A stretch of 64,000 bases of DNA, taken from NCBI RefSeq assembly GCF_023101765.2, contig NC_064229.1, forward strand, positions 5,150,001 to 5,214,000. Reading direction: 5' to 3'. The notes beneath the pieces were generated by a model, which did no database searches, had not been told where the DNA came from, and saw only the letters and a list, made by a program, of their open reading frames with translations. Position 1 is the first letter of the stretch, and each line of letters starts with the position of its first letter. The translations under genes and the position numbers were made by a program. This document shows positions 56,122-64,000 of this stretch, in pieces. This DNA comes from Spodoptera frugiperda (taxonomy: Eukaryota; Arthropoda; Insecta; Lepidoptera; Noctuidae).

Positions 56122-56316
56122 CTAGCAAACCCGGCGAATTCCGTTTCGCCACTGATGTATTTCCCTGTTTTCTTGATTTTTTCCTAAATTTTCTTTGCTA
56201 TAAACCTTAGGGAGCCCGAGACATTTCCAACGAATGCAAAACCGTGAAAATAGGTTGGTGCGTTCTGGAGTTATAGCGTCAGGAAGGAAAACCCGGCTTG
56301 TTTTTATATAATAGAT
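56122..56316 (+). repeat. Rep-G copy 2
   Basis: 'actagcaaacccggcgaatt', 'agggagcccgagacatttcc', 'gcgttctggagttatagcgt' and 'tttttatataatagat'. It directly abuts the next element. Confidence 0.75.
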
Positions 56317-56319
56317 TAA

Positions 56320-56743
56320 GGCCAGCCGTACACGGACGGCTTCAAGCAGTTATAACCGACTGCTTGAAGCCGCGACTGCGCGATGAACTATAGCCATTCA
56401 TTCGCTACCGTACACACGACTGCTCGAGCAGTCGCGACCGCTTCAAGCCGTCAACTGCACGATGAAATTCCATCGTGCCGTCGACCGCTCGCGAGCAGTT
56501 GCGAGGCATACACGGACTGCTCGAGCCATTGACTGCTCTAGAGCAGTCGACAGCTCTCCGACTTCCCTCCCCCCACCTTTTGCGGCCTCGCGGCGTCTGC
56601 TGAAAAAATCAAAAGAAAATCAACTGCTCGAGCAGTTGGGTAGCGTGTACCCAACTGCTCGAGCAGTCAACAACCGACCGCTCGAGCGGTCCGGGTATGT
56701 CGCTTAGCCGCTAACTGCTCGAGCAGTCCGTGTACGGCCGCCC
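56320..56743. mobile_element. TAA-flanked element packed with CTCGAG-centred palindromes
   Basis: Ends ggccagccgtacacggac and gtccgtgtacggccgccc are inverted repeats with 2 mismatches in 18. TAA stands at 56317-56319 and 56744-56746. The 14 bp palindrome actgctcgagcagt occurs four times (near 56419, 56622, 56661 and 56713), with variants such as 'actgctctagagcagt' and 'accgctcgagcggt'. No coding support. Confidence 0.8.
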
Positions 56744-56749
56744 TAAGAG

Positions 56750-57435
56750 TGCTTTCACACTAGCGTTTGCTCACGTTATTGTGTAGGAGTCGTAATACAA
56801 TTCTGAAGAGAATCGTCCTTCATAAAGAAACTTCATAGACTAGTTAGTATGCTATCATGGGCTGTTGATGATTTGAACTCTAAGTAATTTTACGATTAAA
56901 GCTTAAAATCGCACTATAACCTAAATTCTACGATGATTTTTTTCTGCAAAGATTTTCGCCCACGCACCTAATGGCTGATTAATGTCCTGTCCTCCGTTCT
57001 ATACATTTTCTCGTTACTATTTTCAATGCACGTATATTAAGTACCTACGCAAACAGTTTACGATGACCAAGGAGTATTTTATAAAGGTCAGCGTTGGAGT
57101 TTTGGTATTACGTCCCGACTATTGTGGTAATACGATTAGGTTTATATTGTGAGTACATATTTGGTTGGTATCAAAGTGAACTTTGTGTTTCATTTTATAG
57201 TAGGTAAACAGGCCACATGATTGTATTGTATGTCTTATATTACATCGAGCTACTTTGTAAGATTCATAAAAAAAATAGAGTCTTTTAAATAAAAATAAAA
57301 CCAAAAGACTTACATCTCACTAAAATAATTGTGAATGGAATAGGTTGCACTGCTAAAAGATATACAAACAAGATTATATCACATTATTAAAGACTCTGAA
57401 TACGCTGAATATGTGATCCAAAATCTCCTGAATAG
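56750..57435. other. Intergenic DNA
   Basis: No supported feature. Confidence 0.5.
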
Positions 57436-57439
57436 ATTT

Positions 57440-57572
57440 AAAACGCACAAATCAAAAGCATTTATTTCAATTAAACTATATACAGGTATTTTGAATTGCC
57501 AATAAAACATAGAACGATCAATCAGTTTGTCTGTCAGTGAAGCTAAATGCCAAAGTGTAGATACTAACTAGT
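57440..57572 (-). repeat. Retroelement 3'-end fragment, sister of 10083
   Basis: 'atcaaaagcatttatttcaa', 'gtcagtgaagctaaatgcc' and 'aaagtgtagata'. Confidence 0.5.
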
Positions 57573-57832
57573 ACCTATTCACGCAGTTTGCGATAAAATC
57601 GACAAGCAAAATTCAACCGTATCGACATTTTAGTTGGATACCGTGAACGAGCTTCTATTATGGAAGTATTGAACGCTGTTCACAAAACCGGATTGAAAAA
57701 ATCCGTTTGAAAAAACGGGACATCGGATAGATTGGAAGCTTAATATAACAGGCACGTGATGTTGTGATGTATTTGTAGTTTGGTTGTGATATTACTTTTA
57801 TTCTTCTTTGTTTTGGTGTTAAGAACGATTTA

Positions 57833-58023
57833 AGGTAAGCATCCACAGGTACGCATTCCGTATGACGTCATCAGCACGCATCGCATGTAGGCTTTGCTGA
57901 TGATGCGGTGCGTACGATGCGGATCAGTGGACGTAGTTGTATGAGTTTCTATACAAGACAAACTAAAATCCGTTGCGTGTGGTGCGTGCGATGCGTATGA
58001 TGCGGGCCTGTGGACGCGTACCT
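57833..58023. mobile_element. TTA-flanked miniature element with ends 'aggta'
   Basis: The left end aggtaagcatccacagg and the right end cctgtggacgcgtacct are inverted repeats, with TTA at 57830-57832 and 58024-58026. The inside is rich in 'gcgatgcg/gatgcg' motifs. Confidence 0.75.
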
Positions 58024-58132
58024 TTAGGACTTGTTTTAGGACTTTAAATTTGGATTAAGAACGTATTTTGTATGAACTATCTGTCACATAAGTTTCTCAA
58101 GTACTTATATAGAAGTGTGAAACAGGCGCTTA

Positions 58133-58289
58133 GGGTCGGTTCATAGCTGACGTAAAATACGTGGAGCGTATCAGCCGTCGCACCAACGTAGCATCGGTTA
58201 AGTGTGAACGATTAAGTATTTTTTTGTCTGTTCCGGCGTTACGCAACCGGTAATACGTGACGCATGTTTCTTCATACATTAACCGACCC
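58133..58289. mobile_element. TTA-flanked miniature element with ends 'gggtcggtt'
   Basis: gggtcggtt at 58133-58141 and aaccgaccc at 58281-58289, TTA at 58130-58132 and 58290-58292, total 157 bp. Inner pairs include 'cgtaaaatacgtg' / 'taatacgtgacg'-like matches. Confidence 0.75.
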
Positions 58290-58294
58290 TTAGT

Positions 58295-59170
58295 TATGAA
58301 ATAAAGTGGTTCCAGATTTTTGACCATATGTAGATAACTGGTTAGGAATCGTTGGACATTTTAAATTACATAATCACAATCGTAAAAGTATTTTTGTCAG
58401 TTACTGAAACTCTCCTAAACGACTGGGTCAATTTTGATGAGTTGATTTAGTTTGTTTTAAGACGAATGATAATTCTGATTTCTGATTGCGACCCACAATT
58501 GATAAACTCATAACAAACTTTGACATGAGACGACCATACAAACATTCATTGATGCCTATCCAATGAAATCACGTCTCCTTAAGCCAATATAATAAAAAAT
58601 AATGTCACTGAACCACGGCACGACAAAAATAAAGTGATAAATATTACGTAATGGCGGTTTGCTTCGCCCAACCTCTTATCAATAAGGATCTGCTTTATAA
58701 GCAATCCTTGTAATGGCAAATTGAATTTTCACACCCCACTTGAGATCAAAGTTTGCCATATTCCAGGGTAATTGACCTCTGTACTACGGCACACTATCAT
58801 CAGACGTCTCGGTTTCTCCCCTGGCGGTCGGCCAAGACCCGAGAAGAGCCGAGGATCCCCGAAAGGTCCCGACCGCTAATTCATTACGACCTGGAACTAT
58901 TTTTTCTTAGCTTGCTTCATAGAGTAAAACTTTCGTGTCAGTTCGCTCACATTGAATGTGTGTGGGAGTTTTTTGGCTGTGAAATTGTTTGGTTATTGTC
59001 ATGTATTTAGGTACTATATCTATTTCTTGAAGCGTTGTAATGTATATGTTAAAGTGTTTAGTGTTATTCCTAGGCGACATTATATTTTTCTTTATACATA
59101 ATTATATACAGAGTTGTATCTATATGGTTACATCAATGTTACGCCTAAAACAGCCACGCATTTTTACTCA
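58295..59170. other. Intergenic DNA with a GC-rich patch
   Basis: 58785-58890 is GC-rich ('cccctggcggtcggccaaga', 'gaggatccccgaaaggtccc'), but I recognise no gene or repeat in it. Confidence 0.4.
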
Positions 59171-59178
59171 AACTATTT

Positions 59179-59922
59179 CGACACCAGCAATTTATACTAC
59201 GCTAACTCAAAAAAGCGTACTTTACAGTAGAGGCGTTTAAAGGGAAAAACGTGATAACTTTTACATTAATTAAGATACTTTTTTGAAATTTGGTATGCTT
59301 AATATTTAATTTATTCATTGTAATATCTCATATTTATATTTCCATAATTATTTCTATTTTTTGATTTAGCGCAAGTTAGCCGTATATAAACGTAATTCAT
59401 CAAAAAAATGTTACATCTTATACACGTCTAACTTATGTTAGCGTAGTGTAGTACGGGAGGTCGTAGTGGATGATCAATCATCTGATGCATATTTCAATAT
59501 TTTTATAAAGAACATGTACTTACTTACAAAAAGAATAGTCAACGTACCATTCATAAACTAATTAATACGTTAACACATAAGTATTTACTATGTAAAAGTC
59601 GCTAAGTCGTTCATTTTACAAACGAACAAGTATACACACGAACGCACTAAACTACGCTAACTATGAGTTAGTGCAGTGTTGCACGGACTTGACCAAAATG
59701 ATCCCCGCGCACACTTCGCTAATAATAGTTGGCGTAATATAAATCGAGTGATTTCAAAAAGTACCTTTACTTAGCGTTTTATAAGATTTGTAACTTTCTT
59801 ATTTTTGCATATTTCTTCTCAATTTTTTTATGACGTATGTAAACACACATTTTAAGCAACTTGGCATAAAAAAAACGTTTTTTCCAAATTTCGAGTTAGC
59901 GCAGTATAAATTGCTGGTGTCG
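59179..59922 (-). mobile_element. 744 bp DNA element, copy B, opposite orientation to copy A
   Basis: Same length and near-identical reverse complement of 54916-55659. TSD ATTT at 59175-59178 and 59923-59926. The differences are few substitutions such as 'catcagatgattgatcatac' against the B version with one changed base. Confidence 0.9.
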
Positions 59923-60195
59923 ATTTGTCATACGGAGCATTATTTATTACTATAAGTCTGGCCTCATCTAGATTCTTCGATACTGTTTCCAAATATATGC
60001 GGCTCGAATTAAGTTTATGAATTAGTATCAATGCACGATTTCGTGGTGTCGGCCGTCGCACCATGTCTATGGCACATCATCTCAGCAACCGTGTCAACAC
60101 AACGGGCTCAACTGTGCCCCCTTTAGCGACCTAACTGAACTAAAAACTAACGTCATTGTCATATTAATTTTAGCACGGTAGCTGTTGTCTAATAA

Positions 60196-60335
60196 CGGCG
60201 CATTCCAATAACCTACCGATCGGTAGATTTGCCTACCAGACGTAGAATATTGACACATTTTGAATGGAGCTTCTATGTCAAAATTCTACCGCTGGTAGGC
60301 AAATCTACCGATAGGTAGGTTATTGGAATGCGCCG
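60196..60335. mobile_element. TAA-flanked miniature element with ends of about 43 bp
   Basis: 'cggcgcattccaataaccta' and 'taggttattggaatgcgccg' begin inverted repeats that run through 'ccgatcggtagatttgcc'/'ggcaaatctaccgatagg' to 'taccag'. TAA at 60193-60195 and 60336-60338. Confidence 0.85.
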
Positions 60336-60351
60336 TAAATGGTCATTTTAT

Positions 60352-60384
60352 AGTATAGAATATAATAGAATAGAATAGAATAGT
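60352..60384 (+). repeat. AATAG microsatellite
   Basis: Imperfect then perfect (ATAGA)n units, about six, followed by 'tttatttgcaagtagtc', which looks like a reversed retroelement end. Confidence 0.7.
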
Positions 60385-60705
60385 TTATTTGCAAGTAGTC
60401 AGCAACAACAGCCATCCTCCACATATATAAAAAAGTACATGACTACAAAGCCTCGTGCTTAATTATACTTACAATTATAAAGATTGACAAGGCCAATCCC
60501 ATGAACTTTGGAAACGATACCAGCTTCGTTTAAATATGAACAAAGTATTCCGAAAATACTTTGGCCTTTAATCCGTCCTTGTAGGAAACATTCCATATGA
60601 TTCATACGCAGTTATTACACTATTCTAGAAAGTCTATTGTCTAAGATATGAGTGAATAGATTTTGAGTATGCGTAGTTAGAAACTGTACTCAAGGTTGCA
60701 CATCG
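60385..60705. other. Intergenic DNA, possible retroelement 3' remnant
   Basis: No coding frame. The junction with the AATAG tract suggests an old non-LTR tail, not provable here. Confidence 0.35.
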
Positions 60706-60710
60706 AGTAT

Positions 60711-60785
60711 AAAAACCAGTTTATGATGGTCTCGCTTTGTATGATATTCCCGCAGTTTTAACGGTCAGTTTATACTGGATTTGTA
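60711..60785. repeat. Rep-Q quasi-palindrome, reverse copy
   Basis: 'aaccagtttatgatggtctc', 'gctttgtatgatattc' and 'ggtcagtttatactgg' form the reverse of 26845-26925. Confidence 0.65.
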
Positions 60786-60789
60786 TAAC

Positions 60790-61190
60790 TTAATATATAG
60801 TTATTTGGGTTTTGGGTTATTCTATGGATTTGGGTTATTTTAATAGATACATAGTATCAATATTTTAGTTATGTGTCTAGATATAGTTATGTAAAATAGA
60901 TTTATGGAGTTGGATTTTGTTTGTGGTTTAATGGACATTCAAGCTATTGTTAAGTACTTATCTTGATTTGATTAACTTGGGATCCTTTAACCTTGAAGAG
61001 GTTTCTACATTTTGAGAGCTAAGAACGAATCTTTACGCCCGTTACATACTGATTTAACTGATTTCAGTAGTATCCTTTGGACTATCCTTTTTCAAGAACC
61101 GAAAAGGCAATTACAATTTTAATCCAATATTCTAAATTCTTAAGTTGAGTGTGCATTGAGTCCTCAATACCTTATTTGTAGACTGTAACT
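60790..61190. other. AT-rich intergenic DNA
   Basis: No supported feature. Confidence 0.5.
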
Positions 61191-61196
61191 ACTGTA

Positions 61197-61345
61197 AGTG
61201 TGGGAGAGCTATGCTTCGGCACGAATGGGCCGGCTCGAACAGAGTGATATCACCGGAGTGGCCTCACAGAAAACTGACGTGAAACAACTCTTGCGATTGC
61301 TTACCATCAGATGATCCGACTGCTCATTTACTGGCTTATAAAAAA
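61197..61345 (-). repeat. Rep-R copy with internal deletion, minus strand
   Basis: 'gtgtgggagagctatgcttc', 'ggcacgaatgggccggctcg' and 'cctcacagaaaactgacgtg' pass straight to 'gattgcttaccatcagatga' and 'tttactggcttataaaa', so both ends are present but the middle is gone. Confidence 0.75.
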
Positions 61346-61349
61346 AGAA

Positions 61350-62045
61350 ACTTGCTTCAACTTGAGCAACAATCGCAATACATAAAGCAACAGGAATTCA
61401 ATAAGCAGCTGTGTTGATTATCCAGTAACGTTCTAATCGTTCGTGTATTAATCAATTAGAAGCAAGTTCGACGCCTCGGTCGTAAAAGTTACGGGTGGGC
61501 CGTTTATAGGCGCGCTCTGTTCTCACCTAGACGGAATTTTATTTATGTCTCGAGTTTTTATGGACTTTTCACGTAATATTAGGAAATGGGGCTTTGGGAC
61601 TCAAATTGGGAGTTACATAGATCAGGTTTTCAGCGAATATTTTGGTGTAATGATAATATTAAATTATGTATGTTTTGGTCGTAAAAATTTTTTTGTGAAG
61701 ATTTAAGAGGTGGTCGGTCTGTAAAAATAGTAAGCAATGAATATACATACTTTAAGAACGTTCTGTAAACTCAAGATGTGTATATGCCTTACCTATATAT
61801 CAGCATGTGTATATATATACTATATACTTACATGTATATATCTTCTTGTACATGCTTTTAATTTGCTTTTAAGACGTTATTAGGATTAAGAGGTTTCAGA
61901 ATCAATGAGGTAGTGTCAATGTGAACGCGTAATTCAATCACATTTTGATTGATTTTGAAGAGTTTTATTGTTGACATTATGAGAGATCTTAATTAATCGA
62001 TAAAACTCTTATCATTCTTAACTGATGAGTTAAATTGGAAACCAT
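61350..62045. other. Intergenic DNA with a short TA-rich stretch
   Basis: 61790-61845 has alternating TA tracts. No gene supported. Confidence 0.5.
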
Positions 62046-62047
62046 TT

Positions 62048-62170
62048 TTTTAGGGAAAATCATTCAGTGTCTTCTCCCACTTCCCTTTCGTTCCTACTCC
62101 TGCTCTTCGAACCGGAGCCCAAGTAACCCGGTAGGTGGGATTCGAATCCCACCTACCGGGTACCACCTCT
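62048..62170 (-). repeat. Retro-C fragment ending in a perfect 36 bp palindrome
   Basis: 'aaaatcattcagtgtcttct', 'cgttcctactcctgctcttc' and 'accggagcccaagtaacccg' are Retro-C in reverse. From 62126 to 62161 the sequence is its own exact reverse complement, acccggtaggtgggattc followed by gaatcccacctaccgggt, with no spacer. Confidence 0.85.
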
Positions 62171-62174
62171 GTAT

Positions 62175-62765
62175 GTCGATTTATCATCATATTTATCAGT
62201 CAAAAGACATACACTGCTGGACATAGACGTCATAGTGTAAATTCTTACAAAAAATCATTACATAAACTTCAAATTTTAGCAAATCTAAATTCAATCACAT
62301 TTTAGCTACAAATCGGGCGACAAGTCCTATTCCAGAAAGATTCCTGAAACAAAATATAAAGCCTTGTTCCCTTTAGGCTATCTACTTGAACGTCGCGTCT
62401 GAGTGACGTGGAATAATGTTACAACGCAGTGCTTATCAATCTCCCGCAAAATAATGTGGGAGTGGTAAATTACTGTAGGCTGCAAGTTAACGTCTTACGT
62501 ATAAAGGAGATTGTTCGAAAGTAGGTCGTGATGCTTTTGTATATGTACTTTAGTTGTGTTTGTTTAAGGTTCAGTTTTGTGTGGCATGTTTTTTGGGTTG
62601 TTGTTTTGTATAATATGGAGTGCGTGGCAAAAAGTAGCTCATATACTATCATGAATGTATACTTTCCAGCCTTTCCTAATGTGCCTGGACTCTAACGCTA
62701 TACTCCAGACATATATCATATTATTTTACTATAATATTGCTTCGTTATAATGTGGGATATTTATT
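62175..62765. other. Intergenic DNA
   Basis: A LINE-like tail motif 'catacactgctggacatag' near 62208; otherwise nothing supported. Confidence 0.45.
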
Positions 62766-62769
62766 ATAC

Positions 62770-62978
62770 ACTAGTAAACTCGACGAACTTTGTTTCCCCA
62801 CCAATGACTTCCCCAGGTTTCCTACTATTTTCTTGAATTTTTCCTGAATTTTCTTTACTATAAATCTCACGGAGCCCGAGACCTTTCCAACGAATGCAAA
62901 ACCGTGCAAATCGGTTCGTGCGTTCTGGAGTTATAGCGTCAGGAAGGAAAACCCGGCTTATTTAAATATTATAGAGAA
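62770..62978 (+). repeat. Rep-G copy 3
   Basis: 'actagtaaactcgacgaact', 'cacggagcccgagacctttc', 'gcgttctggagttatagcgt' and 'ttaaatattatagag'. Confidence 0.75.
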
Positions 62979-62979
62979 T

Positions 62980-63635
62980 ATTATACAAACAAACACACTA
63001 TCACATTTTTGAACTTGAGAATCAAACTTGAGACTACGCACTTAACACAAATTACACTATTTACGAAGTGAAAAAACATAGCAATTTGTAACCTGACATT
63101 TTGAAACCATGTAACCAAAAATATACATGTAACGGAATACTTTTATAACCCTCGCACTGAAACGAGCATGACTGATACTGTAGGTAATGTGACGCGGCGT
63201 TCAAGGGGTTAAAGTGATTTGTTCAGCATATTCTGGTTTATTCTTTGCCTTTGACAAATCACCAGTCCTCTACAATCTCGCTGGGATCATATTTTCTTGT
63301 TTATCACACTTATTTTTAGCTTTTGTTTTTGTGTGTACCTTTCTGGACCGAGTGACAGGTTATTATTTTTGTTGGACAATGTATAATGCTTAGTACAATG
63401 ACCTATGTTCTTCCAAGGGCTTACTGTACAAATATAATACACAATAGTGTACTTTGACACATTTTTCTTTAATTCTGTAATGAATCTCAGTTGATAATTT
63501 GAAAGGTATTAATTGGTTTTTCTTTTCAAAAATGTTTATCAGTACCAAGCTGATATTTTACGTCACCTGGGTTATAGAAGAAAAAAGATATTTAAGTAAA
63601 TAACAATAAAAAAATGCAAGATTATTATTTTAAAA
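62980..63635. other. AT-rich intergenic DNA
   Basis: No supported feature. Confidence 0.5.
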
Positions 63636-63639
63636 TACA

Positions 63640-63716
63640 GCTTATTTCCTACGGCGTAGCTAGCGTAGTCTTATTAGCGCTACGCTGCTACGGATTCGTA
63701 GCGCGGTTTGAAAGAC
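63640..63716. repeat. Cluster of CTACG/CGTAG motifs, copy 2
   Basis: 'cctacggcgtagctagcgta', 'gcgctacgctgctacggatt' and 'cgtagcgcgg', comparable to 43640-43778. Confidence 0.5.
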
Positions 63717-64000
63717 ATAATCCCTAGAATCTTGTCGAAACACCGTATTTTCAGCGCAAAATGTTGGTTTAAATTAACAGCTTTAACTATTTTCTTAATA
63801 AACTATGTTTGGAACTTTGAATAAACTAGTATTCAGTTACTTTAGATAGTAGATTTCCGGAAACTGGCAACTTTGATAGAAAACTGTATGACTTATATAA
63901 TAAAAAAAAAATATATATATAAAATTTAACCGAACAACATTAATAGAATATCAACCGCTTAACAGAAACTCTTTTATTTTTATATAACCCAGTCATGACT
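63717..64000. other. AT-rich end of window
   Basis: Poly-A and TA tracts near 63900-63925. No supported feature. Confidence 0.5.

Noticed and set aside
56462..56707. 81-codon Arg/Ala/Ser-rich frame
   Set aside because: It is an artefact of the palindromic CTCGAG repeats in a mobile element.

Overview
The window looks like nuclear DNA of a moth, probably a noctuid. Evidence for this: AT-rich background, small GC-rich exons with GT-AG introns, a lepidopteran-type UDP-glycosyltransferase, several tRNA-headed SINE families of lepidopteran type, and telomere-like TTAGG motifs. The species cannot be fixed from sequence alone.

Only two host genes are supported. (1) Positions 441-7128, plus strand: the last eleven coding exons of a class-5 semaphorin (Sema-5c/SEMA5 type). 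They encode a PSI domain, six canonical thrombospondin type-1 repeats (TSRs) plus one cysteine-poor module, a transmembrane helix and a short cytoplasmic tail. The sema domain lies upstream of the window. The 3' UTR holds a degenerate tandem repeat and ends near an AATAAA at 7653. (2) Positions 16968-19629, minus strand: a complete four-exon UDP-glycosyltransferase of 508 residues with signal peptide, donor-binding signature, C-terminal membrane anchor and a close poly(A) signal. The two genes converge tail to tail, and a truncated non-LTR retrotransposon (10727-11806, minus) lies between them. They have no evident functional connection.

The rest, especially 19.7-64 kb, has no host gene that I can support and is a layered field of transposable elements. 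Labels used below are mine. SINE-A: tRNA-headed, about 215 bp. SINE-B: tRNA-headed, about 280 bp. Retro-C: about 155 bp, with a T-rich or A-rich end, sometimes joined to a longer retroelement segment. SINE-D: about 365 bp. SINE-E. Rep-R: about 300 bp, no terminal inverted repeat. Rep-G: about 200 bp. Rep-F: hairpin near a CCAATCAGAG motif. Rep-Q: 65-80 bp quasi-palindrome.

The most informative structures are DNA transposon relics whose ends and target-site duplications (TSDs) can be read exactly. These are two same-length 744 bp copies in opposite orientation (54916-55659 and 59179-59922) with different 4 bp TSDs; two TA-flanked elements (14404-15372 and 41225-42506) that each keep a fragment resembling the psq-type DNA-binding domain of pogo transposases; six elements with 3 bp TWA duplications, as in PIF/Harbinger; a TTAA-flanked piggyBac-type miniature element; a foldback element with perfect 72 bp arms in a semaphorin intron; and a 1.05 kb element with arms of about 270 bp. 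There is also a 0.65 kb minisatellite of 11 bp units (TTAGGTTTGGG) ending in four pure TTAGG telomere units. I saw no clear new multi-gene system. The novelty lies in the mobile elements and the structured repeats.
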